From positions 161,630 through 225,629 of the forward strand of contig NZ_JAMXBH010000006.1 in assembly GCF_023913735.1 (NCBI RefSeq): DNA of 64,000 nt. Reading direction: 5' to 3'. Of this stretch, positions 25,243 through 33,753 are shown one piece after another. The DNA is from Pseudarthrobacter raffinosi (GTDB taxonomy: Bacteria > Actinomycetota > Actinomycetes > Actinomycetales > Micrococcaceae). A model generated the notes under the pieces. The model was not told where the DNA came from, searched no databases, and worked only from the letters and a program-made list of their open reading frames with translations. Made by a program: the position numbers and the translations under genes. Every line of letters starts with the position of its first letter. The first letter of the stretch is position 1.

Positions 25243-25629
25243 ATGACGCAGCAAAACCACGATGTTCCCGACACCGACACCTACGATGCCGCCGCGAGTT
25301 CGCTGGCAGGCCACGTGGACAACTCGGTGATGGCGGAACTGCTGTCCATCCGCTCCAGCATCGACAACATCGACGCGACCCTGGTGTACCTCCTGGCCGA
25401 ACGGTTCAAGGCCACCCAGAAAGTGGGCTTCCTCAAGGCCGCGCACCGGCTCCCGGCGGGGGATCCAGGCCGGGAATCCGCCCAGATCGCCCGTCTCCGG
25501 CGGCTGGCGGAGGATGCGCACCTCGATCCCGCGTTTGCGGAGAAGTTCCTGAATTTCATCATCGGCGAGGTCATCCGCCATCATGAAGCCATCGCCGAGG
25601 ACCACCAGGCCGCTGCAGAGTGGAAGTAA
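25243..25629 (+). CDS. Chorismate mutase, AroQ class, monofunctional
   Basis: A 128-residue all-helical protein converting chorismate to prephenate for Phe/Tyr synthesis. The segment ELLSIRSSIDNIDATLVYLLAERF carries the AroQ Arg and Asp in helix 1, followed by KATQKVGFLKAAHRLPAGDPGRE with the catalytic Lys, then EKFLNFIIGEVIRHHEAIAED. There is no signal peptide, so it is cytoplasmic. ATG 25243 has no ribosome site and is probably leaderless. It overlaps the next gene by 10 bp. Confidence 0.9.
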   Translation: MTQQNHDVPDTDTYDAAASSLAGHVDNSVMAELLSIRSSIDNIDATLVYLLAERFKATQKVGFLKAAHRLPAGDPGRESAQIARLRRLAEDAHLDPAFAEKFLNFIIGEVIRHHEAIAEDHQAAAEWK

Positions 25630-26630
25630 CATCCACCGGGCTTGGGCCCTGGCCGGGGGAGGACCCCGTGGAGGCTGCCCGCATTATCCGCGGCGAGCTT
25701 GGAAGCCCGCACCTGCCGTTCCTGGCAGAGCTTCCGGACCGTGGAGTCGGTTCCGACGCCCTGGGGCGGACGGCCGCACTCCTGGTTGAAATGGCCGTGG
25801 ATGTCCAGCCGTACGGCTGGCGGCTGGTGGACCGTCCGGGCAAGGATTTCCGCCGGGCCGCGTCGGCCCTGTCCACCGACATCAACGTCCTGGCAGATGT
25901 CGCCGGCGCCGAGGACACCCCGGCCCCCGAACTCAAGGTCCAGCTGCTGGGACCGCTGGGTCTTGCCGCCGGGCTGCACCTGCACAACGGCGAACGGGCA
26001 CTGATCGACTACGGCGCACGCCGGGACATTGCCGACTCGCTTGCCGCAGGGGTGGGCGGCTACCTGTCCCGGATCTCCAGCGCCGTTCCGGGCGCACGGC
26101 TGGTGGTCCAGGTCGATGAGCCTGATATCGCCGCCGTACTGGCCGGCACCATTCCGACGTCGAGCGGTTACCGCACGCTTCGGGCGGTGGGTGGCCAGGA
26201 GGTCACCGAGTCCTGGCAGGTGGTGATCGACGCGCTGCGCGCCGCGGGTGCCGCCGAAATCGTCATCTCCGTGCCTGAAATTGAGGCCCCCATCGACCGG
26301 ATCATGGCCGCCGGTGCCGACGGCGTGGCCGTGCCGCTGAGGGCCCTGACCACACGGCAGTGGGAGCAGTTGGCCACGGCAGTGGAGGCAGGCAAGCGGA
26401 TCTGGGCCGGCGCCCTGGACGTCAGCCGCGGCACACTGCCCAGGGTGGCCGACGTCGTGGAGTCCGTCTGGCGGCCATGGCACGAGCTGGGGCTCCCGGC
26501 GTCGTCCCTGGGCAGTATCCGGGTCACCCCCTCGTCGGGACTTGCCGGCCACACGCCGGCCACCGCCACAGCAGTGCTGGGCCGGCTCACCCAGGTGGCC
26601 GACGGCCTGAACCAGCGCGCGCACGGCTGA
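25620..26630 (+). CDS. MetE C-terminal-like (UROD/MetE superfamily) protein lacking cysteines
   Basis: A 336-residue protein of the actinobacterial group annotated as cobalamin-independent methionine synthase-like (N-terminus STGLGPWPGEDPVEAARII, then VQLLGPLGLAAGL, VVQVDEPDIAAV and IWAGALDVSRG). It corresponds to only the C-terminal barrel of MetE. It has no cysteine at all, so the two Cys zinc ligands of MetE are absent and methyl transfer to homocysteine by that mechanism is unlikely. In mycobacteria a similar gene lies near mnmA and ligA. GTG 25620 overlaps chorismate mutase by 10 bp. The real function is unknown. Confidence 0.8.
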   Translation: MEVTSTGLGPWPGEDPVEAARIIRGELGSPHLPFLAELPDRGVGSDALGRTAALLVEMAVDVQPYGWRLVDRPGKDFRRAASALSTDINVLADVAGAEDTPAPELKVQLLGPLGLAAGLHLHNGERALIDYGARRDIADSLAAGVGGYLSRISSAVPGARLVVQVDEPDIAAVLAGTIPTSSGYRTLRAVGGQEVTESWQVVIDALRAAGAAEIVISVPEIEAPIDRIMAAGADGVAVPLRALTTRQWEQLATAVEAGKRIWAGALDVSRGTLPRVADVVESVWRPWHELGLPASSLGSIRVTPSSGLAGHTPATATAVLGRLTQVADGLNQRAHG

Positions 26631-26670
26631 GCGGGCGAACGGCTGAGCGGGCCCACCGCTCAGCCGTGCG
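26620..26670. terminator. Bidirectional hairpin with a duplicated left arm
   Basis: CCGCTCAGCCGT (26656-26667) pairs perfectly with ACGGCTGAGCGG at 26639-26650 (12 bp, loop GCCCA). It can also pair with the copy at 26620-26634 that includes the MetE-like stop codon. It lies between convergent genes and probably terminates both. Confidence 0.7.
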
Positions 26671-26681
26671 ACGCAAGACTT

Positions 26682-27395
26682 CTATGTCCGGTTTTCCCAA
26701 CGGTCCGGCTGGGCGTAGCGGGGCAGGAAACTCTGCGCCGAACTGCCGCCGATGTAGGGACGCAGGCAGTAGTCAAAACCGCCCGCATAGACCAGGACCA
26801 GCCCGATCTGCGGCTGGATGACCTTGACCTGGATCCGGTGCTGTCCGTGCTCGCCTGCGGCGCCGTCCCACCACTGCTCGGCGTAAGCCCTGGCATCCAC
26901 GGTGGCCGGTAGCGGCAGGCGGAGGGGGCCCAGGAACAGCCGCGAGGCTTCGGAAACGCCGCGCAGCCTACCCTCGTTCGTCACACTGAGCTTGAGGTCG
27001 GTCACCATGCGCCGGAAACGGCCCAGGTAGTCCACCAGCCGCGGGCCGCCGTCGGAATCCATGAGGCTGGTGGTGTCCTGGAATATCCGCAGGTTCCCGG
27101 GGAAACGGATTTCCCGCCGGGCAGTCAGGCTGGAGCGGCCGAACGGATCCTGGTGGGCATGGTTTTCAATCCGGAAGGGGATGCCTTCCCCGTAATCCGG
27201 GAAGAACGCGTCCTCCCCGGAGGTCAGCTTGAGCAGCGGCCGCAGCCACGCCTGCCGGCAGCCCACAACGTCGAACACGCCCTCCCCGACGCCGTAGTGC
27301 CCCGAACCGGGCGCCAGCGAAAAGTACTCCTGCAGCTCAGGCTGCAGCCGGTGGAAGTCCTCGCCCAGGGCCTGCTGGTAAATAGGGACGTTCAT
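26682..27395 (-). CDS. DUF4166 domain-containing protein
   Basis: A 237-residue soluble protein. MNVPIYQQALGEDFHRLQPELQEYFSL matches the DUF4166 start, with the domain running through HYGVGEGVFDVV, FRIENHAHQDPFGRSSLTARREIRF and a C-terminal VKVIQPQIGLVLVYAGGFDYCLRPY. Function unknown; in other bacteria the domain occurs alone or fused to saccharopine-dehydrogenase-like proteins. ATG 27395 has an excellent CAGGAGGT ribosome site. It is the last gene of the minus-strand MoxR/DUF58 operon, 41 bp after DUF58. Confidence 0.8.
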   Translation of the reverse strand: MNVPIYQQALGEDFHRLQPELQEYFSLAPGSGHYGVGEGVFDVVGCRQAWLRPLLKLTSGEDAFFPDYGEGIPFRIENHAHQDPFGRSSLTARREIRFPGNLRIFQDTTSLMDSDGGPRLVDYLGRFRRMVTDLKLSVTNEGRLRGVSEASRLFLGPLRLPLPATVDARAYAEQWWDGAAGEHGQHRIQVKVIQPQIGLVLVYAGGFDYCLRPYIGGSSAQSFLPRYAQPDRWENRT

Positions 27396-27436
27396 GGTGA
27401 CCTCCTGGACGGTACCGTCAGCGGCGCTGCAGTAAT

Positions 27437-28729
27437 TCACAATCTACCGGCCGCCTTGAGCCGGATGTACATGTCGGCAAGCTGTGGCGGCAGCTGGTGT
27501 GGCTCCGCATCCACCACTTCCACCCCGTGGTGCCGGAGCTCGGCGCTGACCGCCGCCCGTTCCAGGAGTACGCGTTCAGCCGCTGCCGCCCGGAATACAC
27601 CGGCGGCGTTCTCACGCTCCCGCAGCATCTGCCCCAGCATGGGATCACGGACGGCGGCCACCACCACAACGTGCTGCTGGGCGAGCTGTGCGGCCACGGG
27701 AATGAGTCCTTCCTCCGGCGCCCCGCCGTCCAACGCCGTCAGCAGCACCACCAGGGACCGGTGGGCGGAGACCGCCCGGATCTGGCCGGGGAGGCTGGAC
27801 CAGTCAAGCTCGATCAGTTCAGCTTCGAGGGGCGCCATTGCCTGCACCAGCTGCCCCAGGAGGTTGCCGGTGGTGGCGGAACCGGCTCTGGCCCGCGGAC
27901 GGCGGTCGTAGGCAAGGAAATCCACCCGGTCACCGCCACGCTCTGCCAGCACCGCCAGCAGGAGCGCCGCTTCGATGCCTGTATCCAGCCTTGGTTCGTC
28001 CTCGATCCTCGCCGCTGACGTGCGGGACGTATCCAGCATGATCACCACGCGCCGGTCGCGTTCCGGGCGCCAGGTGCGGACGACGACGGCGGACCGGCGG
28101 GCGGTTGCGCGCCAGTCGATGGACCGGACGTCGTCCCCGCGGACGTAGTCACGCAGCGAGTCGAATTCGGTGCCGGAACCCCGGATCTGCACGGCGGCCT
28201 TGCCGTCGAGTTCGCGGAGTTTCCTGAGCTTCGAGGGGAGGTGCCTGCGGGAATGGAACGGCGGCAGGACCCGCAGGAGGCCGTCACAGTCAAACGTGCG
28301 CTGGCGTGCCGCGAGCCGAAGGGGTCCATGGGAGCGCACAGTGACGTGCCGGGCGCCCACGTCGCCACGGCGGACCGGCTGTAGCCGGACGGTCATCCGG
28401 CGGCTTTCCAGGGCGGGGATATCCAGGTCCTGGACCGGATTCACAGCCCCGGCAGACGGCTGCCACGCGTCTCGAACAGTGGCGCGCAAGCGTCGCCGGC
28501 CACTGTTGCGCAGCGTGATGACCGAAGCGGCCGTGCCGTGCAGCGTCACGTTGCCGGGCTCGGCGCGCGTGACGATGATGGCCCGCGGGGAAGCGGCCAG
28601 GCCAAGGTCCAGGCCCAGGAGAGCAGCGAGTGCCACGACCACGCCCAGGACCGTTCCTCCGCGAGGAAACAGCAGCACCGGCACCAGGCCCAGCAGTGCC
28701 AGCACGACGAACCGTCCGGAGAGTGCCAT
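27437..28729 (-). CDS. DUF58 domain-containing protein (VWA-like)
   Basis: A 430-residue membrane-anchored protein. Two N-terminal hydrophobic helices (GRFVVLALLGLVPVLLFPRG, VLGVVVALAALLGLDLGLA) come first. A beta-rich region follows, then the DUF58 core LRDYVRGDDVRSIDWRATARR, and a VWA-like segment with VVIMLDTSRTS. DUF58 proteins are nearly always encoded beside a MoxR ATPase, as here (11 bp), and are thought to be its client or adaptor in envelope biogenesis. ATG 28729 lacks a clear ribosome site, suggesting coupling to MoxR translation. Confidence 0.9.
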   Translation of the reverse strand: MALSGRFVVLALLGLVPVLLFPRGGTVLGVVVALAALLGLDLGLAASPRAIIVTRAEPGNVTLHGTAASVITLRNSGRRRLRATVRDAWQPSAGAVNPVQDLDIPALESRRMTVRLQPVRRGDVGARHVTVRSHGPLRLAARQRTFDCDGLLRVLPPFHSRRHLPSKLRKLRELDGKAAVQIRGSGTEFDSLRDYVRGDDVRSIDWRATARRSAVVVRTWRPERDRRVVIMLDTSRTSAARIEDEPRLDTGIEAALLLAVLAERGGDRVDFLAYDRRPRARAGSATTGNLLGQLVQAMAPLEAELIELDWSSLPGQIRAVSAHRSLVVLLTALDGGAPEEGLIPVAAQLAQQHVVVVAAVRDPMLGQMLRERENAAGVFRAAAAERVLLERAAVSAELRHHGVEVVDAEPHQLPPQLADMYIRLKAAGRL

Positions 28730-28740
28730 GTGCAAGCGAA

Positions 28741-29742
28741 TCAGCGGGGGACCGGGACGGACGCCAGGATGCTGCCCAGGACATCGTCCACGCGGACCCC
28801 GTCCATCTGGGCATCAGGCTGCAGGGCCACCCGGTGGCGCAGGCACGGCAGCGCCAGTGCCTTGACGTCGTCCGGGGTGACGAAGCTGCGGCCCGACAGC
28901 CAGGCCCAGGCGCGGGCCGTATTAAGCAGTGCAGTCGCGCCGCGGGGCGAGACGCCCAGCTGGAACGACGGCGCCTGCCGGGTGGCGCGCACGAGGTCCA
29001 CGATGTAGCCGATGATTTCCCGTTCGACGGCAACGGTGGCCACAGCCTGCCGCGCCCGTTCGAGGTCCTCGGCGCCGGCCACCGCCCGGACACCGGCGGC
29101 AGCAAGATCCCGGGGATTGAAGCCGGCTGCGTGCCGCCGGATCACTTCCACCTCGTCAATCCGGCTGGGCAGCGGCATGGTGAGCTTGAGCAGGAACCGG
29201 TCCAGCTGGGCTTCGGGCAGGGGATAGGTTCCCTCATATTCCACGGGGTTCTGGGTTGCCGCCACCAGGAAGTTCGCCGGCAGCGGCCGGGACACCCCGT
29301 CCACCGAGACCTGCCGCTCTTCCATGGCCTCCAACAGGGAGGCCTGCGTCTTCGGGGGCGTCCGGTTGATTTCGTCGGCCAGCAGGATGTTGGTGAAGAC
29401 CGGCCCCTCGCGGAAACTGAATTCCGAGGTGTGCGAGTCATAGACCAGGGAACCGGTGATGTCGCCGGGCATCAGGTCAGGGGTGAACTGTACGCGTTTG
29501 GTGTCCAGGCTCAGCGCGGCGGAAAGGGCACGGACCAGGAGTGTCTTGGCCACACCGGGCACGCCCTCGAGGAGAACATGCCCTTGGGAAAGCAGCGCGA
29601 TCAGGAGTCCCGTGACGGTGGCATCCTGGCCCACCACGGCTTTGGCAACCTCGTGGCGGACATCCAAAAGCGCCTGCCGGGCGGGATCCAGCGTCCGCGG
29701 GGAGGAATCCATGATCTGCGGGGCGCCGTACGCTTCGTTCAT
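28741..29742 (-). CDS. moxR: MoxR family AAA+ ATPase
   Basis: A 333-residue MoxR-type AAA+ chaperone ATPase. Walker A GVPGVAKTLLVRALSAAL, Walker B ILLADEINRTPPKTQASLLEAMEE, sensor 1 FLVAATQNPVEYEGTYPLPEAQLDRFLLK, and the C-terminal lid with RGATALLNTARAWAWL and VTPDDVKALALPCLRHRV. ATG 29742 overlaps the DUF4350 stop (ATGA), and DUF58 follows. Such ATPases act on VWA-domain partners to mature envelope or enzyme complexes. The specific target here is unknown. Confidence 0.93.
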   Translation of the reverse strand: MNEAYGAPQIMDSSPRTLDPARQALLDVRHEVAKAVVGQDATVTGLLIALLSQGHVLLEGVPGVAKTLLVRALSAALSLDTKRVQFTPDLMPGDITGSLVYDSHTSEFSFREGPVFTNILLADEINRTPPKTQASLLEAMEERQVSVDGVSRPLPANFLVAATQNPVEYEGTYPLPEAQLDRFLLKLTMPLPSRIDEVEVIRRHAAGFNPRDLAAAGVRAVAGAEDLERARQAVATVAVEREIIGYIVDLVRATRQAPSFQLGVSPRGATALLNTARAWAWLSGRSFVTPDDVKALALPCLRHRVALQPDAQMDGVRVDDVLGSILASVPVPR

Positions 29743-31010
29743 CGGGTTCTGACCTCGTTCTCTAGTTTGTCCAGTTCCTGTGACCATTGCACCAGCCTGG
29801 TTGCGGTACCGGGGCGTTCTTGGATCAGGCTGCTGATATCTCTGACCGGCCGGCCCATGTGCCGGGCCACTGCCTGCACCACGTCGTCGGCAGTGGCCTG
29901 GGATCCGACTCTAAGGGCTTGCGCCAGACGAACCAGGGTGCCGGCCCGAAGGTTGTCCCGTGCCCGGTCAAGTGCGTGGGAATCCTGATAAAGGCGCGCG
30001 CGGCCTTCGGCGGTCTCCACGGCCTTGACCACCACGGGGAGTGGTTCAAACACGAGCGGGCCGAGGCGGCGCCCGCGCCACACAATGGTCAGCACGGTCA
30101 CAAAGACCAGCCAGGGCCCCAGGAATGCCACCCAGTCAGGGGCGAGGTCATCAAGTGTCTGCGTTGACTCCGCAGCGGCCGCGTCGCCCAGTCCGGGCAG
30201 GTACCAGACAACGACTTCTGAGCGGCCCAGCGTCCGCAGGGCCAGTGCGGCATGGCCGTGGCCGGCAAGCCCGCCGTTGTTGAGGAGGGCGGTGCTGCCC
30301 AGGACGGTCAGGCCGCCGTCATCCGTGCGGGCAAGCAGCCCGGCGGTGCTTCCCGGCGGGCTGAAGCACACTGTGCCGCCGTCGTACAGGAATCCGCCGG
30401 TTCCGGAGACAGCACCTGCCGCCGCGGGATCGGTGAGATCGCAGCCCGGTTCCAGGAGCGCCGTTGACTCAGGCACCACACCGGCCTGGCTGATGCCGGT
30501 ATCGAGGGCCTTCAGCGTGCCGAGCCGCGGCGTCACCAGCACTACGCTACCCGCACTTGCGGCCAGCTCGTCCAGCCGGGATTGGTCCAGGAATCCGCTC
30601 CGGTCGTACAGGAGGAGGGTGGCACCCGGCCGGTCCGCGAGTGCTGCCGTGGCGGAGTCAAAGGAGTCAACATCCTGGACCTCGACACCGTGGCGGCCCA
30701 GTATCTCGGTGACCGCCCTGGCGCCGCCCGGCCCGGCGTTATGCACGGATAAGGGCAGGGAATCGCCCTTTGGTGCGAGTTGGGTGGAAATAACCACCGC
30801 CAGTCCGACGGCGGCCGCCGCGCCGATCGCTGCCCCGCCGCGGTGCCGCCGGAGCCAGGCACGGGCACCGGACACGGCACCGGCGCCGGACCCGGACCCG
30901 GATCGGAGTGCCGGGGCGGAACCCGGCTGCGCCTCCGGTGCACCCGACGTCGGAAGTTTGGGCGTCAAAAGATCCGGCGAAGGGTTCTGCATCGTGGGAC
31001 CCTGCGTCAT
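29739..31010 (-). CDS. DUF4350 domain-containing membrane protein
   Basis: A 423-residue protein. A Pro/Ser/Gly-rich cytoplasmic N-terminus (about 1-55) is followed by one helix (GGAAIGAAAAVGLAVVISTQL). The extracytoplasmic DUF4350 region has GARAVTEILGRHGVEVQDVDSF and TLLLYDRSGFLDQSRLDEL, resembling a GATase-like fold. A second helix (WVAFLGPWLVFVTVLTIVWRGRRLGPLV) follows, and the C-terminal cytoplasmic part is helical. Both ends overlap neighbours by 4 bp (ATGA). Seen in MoxR/DUF58/DUF4129 clusters; biochemical role not known. Confidence 0.85.
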   Translation of the reverse strand: MTQGPTMQNPSPDLLTPKLPTSGAPEAQPGSAPALRSGSGSGAGAVSGARAWLRRHRGGAAIGAAAAVGLAVVISTQLAPKGDSLPLSVHNAGPGGARAVTEILGRHGVEVQDVDSFDSATAALADRPGATLLLYDRSGFLDQSRLDELAASAGSVVLVTPRLGTLKALDTGISQAGVVPESTALLEPGCDLTDPAAAGAVSGTGGFLYDGGTVCFSPPGSTAGLLARTDDGGLTVLGSTALLNNGGLAGHGHAALALRTLGRSEVVVWYLPGLGDAAAAESTQTLDDLAPDWVAFLGPWLVFVTVLTIVWRGRRLGPLVFEPLPVVVKAVETAEGRARLYQDSHALDRARDNLRAGTLVRLAQALRVGSQATADDVVQAVARHMGRPVRDISSLIQERPGTATRLVQWSQELDKLENEVRTR

Positions 31011-31663
31011 CGCGGAACCGCCGGTTCGTTACGTTCAGCGGGCAGGGCGGCGCTCGCCGGCGTGAGGGACTGCAGGGCAATGTCCAGTTCGCGCACCGCG
31101 GCAAAGTCAGCCTGGCCTGCGGACTCATTTCCGTAGCGGATCCCGTCGAAAGTCCGCGCAGCTTCCGTCAGGCGGCCGGCCTCTGACGGAAACGGTGTGG
31201 CCAGTTCGTGCGCCACCTCGTCCGCGGTCCGGCCCGGCCGCGCGTCGAAAAGCGTTCTGTCCTCGGCTGTGCGCACGAGCGCACGGAAACAGTCCACGAT
31301 GGCGGCGCTCCAGTTGCCGGCCGCGGCAGCGGCCGCCGCGCGCCCACGGTAGGCCTCGGCACTGACTGTTGTGCCGGCGTCGAATACGTCTCCGGCACGC
31401 TTGGCCTTCGCGTTGAGGCGCGGGCGGGCCAGGACGACCGCGGCGCCGATCAGCACGGCGATGGCCACACCGATCCACGGCGCCGCCACGGTGGTGTCCG
31501 GGCCGGAGCCGCCGTCCAGGGACCGCAGCCAGTCCAGGATGTCCGCCCACACAGTGTCCAGCCAGCCGGGGGCCGCGTCACGGTATTCCGGCTTGGCGAG
31601 TTCTTCTTCGGCCCAGCGGCGGGCCTCGTCGCGGCCAGGCAGGACCGGTGGTTCAGCGGCCAT
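31007..31663 (-). CDS. DUF4129 domain-containing membrane protein
   Basis: A 218-residue protein with a short extracytoplasmic N-terminus (DEARRWAEEELAKPEYRD), one helix (about 70-88, IGVAIAVLIGAAVVLARP) and a cytoplasmic DUF4129 domain with WSAAIVDCFRALVRTAEDRTLFDARPGRTADEVAHEL and YGNESAGQADFAAVRELD. DUF4129 is common at the C-terminus of transglutaminase-like membrane proteins; here it stands alone. It overlaps the upstream membrane protein gene by 11 bp and DUF4350 by 4 bp. Confidence 0.85.
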   Translation of the reverse strand: MAAEPPVLPGRDEARRWAEEELAKPEYRDAAPGWLDTVWADILDWLRSLDGGSGPDTTVAAPWIGVAIAVLIGAAVVLARPRLNAKAKRAGDVFDAGTTVSAEAYRGRAAAAAAAGNWSAAIVDCFRALVRTAEDRTLFDARPGRTADEVAHELATPFPSEAGRLTEAARTFDGIRYGNESAGQADFAAVRELDIALQSLTPASAALPAERNEPAVPR

Positions 31664-32945
31664 CCGGCCATGCCCCGCCGGGCGGTGCCCCGTAGGGCGG
31701 CAGCGGATTTTGGCCGCGTCCCGCCCGGTAGACCGGAACGCCTCGGCCCGGGACGCCGTCGGGATCTGCTCCGGATTCCAGCAGCCGGAGCAGGGCGATA
31801 TCCAGTCCGTCCCGGCGCATCCTGAGGTCGAGGTAGAGCAGCGCCATCACGGAGGTCTGGAAGGCAAAACCCGCTGCGGCGACCACTGCGGTAACGACCG
31901 CGGTGGCAACGCCCGCCACCACGGCCGCCGTCATGGCCTGCTCGGAACCGCCGTGGGGTGAGACCACTCCGGTGTAAAAGCCGGTGAGCAGCGTGACGGG
32001 AATCATGACGACCTGGGCGATGACCCCCACCATGATGCCCACCACCAGCGTGATGCCCAGGAGCCGCCACCAATTGCTGCGTGTCAGTTCCCAGGAGCGC
32101 CGAATGCCGGCCATCGCACCGAGTTCCTCCACGACAACGGCGGCAGGGGCCACCATAAGCTTGATGTAGACCCATACGTACAGCACAAAGCACACCAGCC
32201 CAAGCGGGATGAGGATCAGGGCGCCCACTCCGCCGACGGTGCTGACCAGCAGCACTGCCAGCGCCAAAAACAGCAGCGCAACGAGGAGCCCGCCGCCCAC
32301 CAGCAGGGCCGCAAGGCGGATCAGGGCACCAGCGCGGGACCGCGCCAGGGTCCACATCTGCCTGAAGCCGGTGGGGCGGTTGAGGACGGATCTGGCGACC
32401 GGAACCACCATGGCGCCCTGCAGCACCGCGGACAGAAAAACGGTGAGCACCGAGACGAGCAGGATCCCGGACGCGAAGGTCACCACCAGCGGGACCAGGT
32501 CCTGCTCCGTCAGGCCCGCCGCCCAGGCTTCAAGTGACGCCGCGGACGTGGCGGAAAATGAACTGAGAACTGCCGTGAGCACTGCGGCGAGCGTCTGCGC
32601 CAGCAGCGCGGCGCCCAGCATGGCTTTGGCGTTGCGCCTGATCGCCTGGAAGGAGCCATCCAGGATCTCGCCGAACATCAGTGGCCGCAGGGGAACGATG
32701 CCGGGTTTGGGCGGGGCAACATAACGCGGCTGCTGGTAGGGCGGCGGAGCGCCGTAGGGATTGTGCGACGGAGTGTCCCAAGCCGGCGGGCCACCCGGAG
32801 GAGGTCCCCAAACCGGCTGGCCGCCCCAGGGCTGCTGTGCCGGGCCGGGCTGCTGCCCCCACGGAGGCTGGTTCCCTGGCGGCTGGCCTTTCCCAGCCTC
32901 GCCGGCAGGATGCGGCTGCTGCATGTTCGGATCCTGGTGTGGCAC
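31653..32945 (-). CDS. Polytopic membrane protein (GPDPase membrane-domain-like)
   Basis: A 430-residue protein. About 95 residues of Pro/Gln/Gly-rich cytoplasmic N-terminus are followed by PGIVPLRPLMFGEILDGSFQAIRRNAKAM, which is typical of glycerophosphoryl diester phosphodiesterase membrane-domain proteins. Six or so hydrophobic helices follow, including a central pair LVALLFLALAVLLVSTVGGVGALILIPL and VCFVLYVWVYIKLMVAPAAVVVEE. No catalytic phosphodiesterase domain is present. GTG 32945 has GGAAGGAA just upstream. It is the first gene of the MoxR/DUF58 operon and is divergent from mtrA. Confidence 0.75.
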   Translation of the reverse strand: MPHQDPNMQQPHPAGEAGKGQPPGNQPPWGQQPGPAQQPWGGQPVWGPPPGGPPAWDTPSHNPYGAPPPYQQPRYVAPPKPGIVPLRPLMFGEILDGSFQAIRRNAKAMLGAALLAQTLAAVLTAVLSSFSATSAASLEAWAAGLTEQDLVPLVVTFASGILLVSVLTVFLSAVLQGAMVVPVARSVLNRPTGFRQMWTLARSRAGALIRLAALLVGGGLLVALLFLALAVLLVSTVGGVGALILIPLGLVCFVLYVWVYIKLMVAPAAVVVEELGAMAGIRRSWELTRSNWWRLLGITLVVGIMVGVIAQVVMIPVTLLTGFYTGVVSPHGGSEQAMTAAVVAGVATAVVTAVVAAAGFAFQTSVMALLYLDLRMRRDGLDIALLRLLESGADPDGVPGRGVPVYRAGRGQNPLPPYGAPPGGAWPDGR

Positions 32946-33040
32946 CCTGTTCCTTCCCCCGTGCGGGACTGTCCGCGTCTTGCCAGCCTATAGTTCCGGC
33001 GTCGGGCGGCATAGCGTGGCGCCATGCCGTAAGGCCGTTC

Positions 33041-33058
33041 AACAGGACAAACCCTGTT
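33041..33058. promoter_or_regulatory. Palindrome in the divergent promoter region before mtrA
   Basis: AACAGG (33041-33046) and CCTGTT (33053-33058) flank ACAAAC. It lies 20 bp before the mtrA start and between the MoxR operon and mtrA. It does not look like the repeat-type MtrA boxes described in actinobacteria, so the binder is unknown. Confidence 0.4.
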
Positions 33059-33078
33059 CAATAAGGGAATATATAACT

Positions 33079-33753
33079 ATGAAGGCACGCATTCTGGTAG
33101 TTGACGATGACGAAGCGCTGGCCGAAATGATTGGGATTGTTCTGCGCAATGACGGCTTTGAGCCGGTTTTTTGCGCCGATGGCAGCCAGGCGCTGGATAT
33201 TTTCCGTTCATCGAAGCCTGACCTCGTGCTGCTTGACCTGATGCTGCCCGGCGTGGACGGCATCGAGGTCTGCCGGCAGATCCGCTCCGAATCGGACGTG
33301 CCCATCGTCATGCTCACGGCCAAGTCGGACACGTCCGACGTCGTCCGCGGCCTTGAGTCCGGCGCAGACGACTACGTACCCAAGCCGTTCAAACCCGCCG
33401 AACTCGTGGCACGCGTGCGTGCCCGCCTGCGGCCCGGCGACCAGAAGGCGCCTGAAACGCTGCGGATCGCTGACATCACCATCGACGTGGCCGGCCACAC
33501 CGTGAAGCGTGCCGATGAGCGGATTTCCCTCACGCCCCTGGAGTTTGACCTCCTCGTAGCCCTGGCGCGGAAGCCCTGGCAGGTGTTCACCCGTGAGCTG
33601 CTGCTGGAGCAGGTCTGGGGCTACCGCCACGCGGCGGACACCCGGCTGGTCAACGTCCACGTCCAGCGCCTCCGGTCAAAAATTGAACGGGATCCGGAAG
33701 CTCCCGAAGTTGTATTGACGGTTCGTGGTGTCGGCTACAAAGCAGGATCCTGA
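33079..33753 (+). CDS. mtrA: DNA-binding response regulator MtrA
   Basis: A 224-residue OmpR-family regulator. The receiver domain MKARILVVDDDEALAEMIGI has the phospho-acceptor Asp53 (LVLLDLMLPGVDG), plus MLTAKSD and the K of YVPKPFKPAELVARV. The C-terminal winged helix ends [34 protein letters not shown]. With MtrB and LpqB it forms the conserved actinobacterial system that links cell-wall and division genes to envelope status. ATG 33079 follows AAGGGA at longer than usual spacing. It overlaps mtrB by 29 bp. Confidence 0.96.
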   Translation: MKARILVVDDDEALAEMIGIVLRNDGFEPVFCADGSQALDIFRSSKPDLVLLDLMLPGVDGIEVCRQIRSESDVPIVMLTAKSDTSDVVRGLESGADDYVPKPFKPAELVARVRARLRPGDQKAPETLRIADITIDVAGHTVKRADERISLTPLEFDLLVALARKPWQVFTRELLLEQVWGYRHAADTRLVNVHVQRLRSKIERDPEAPEVVLTVRGVGYKAGS

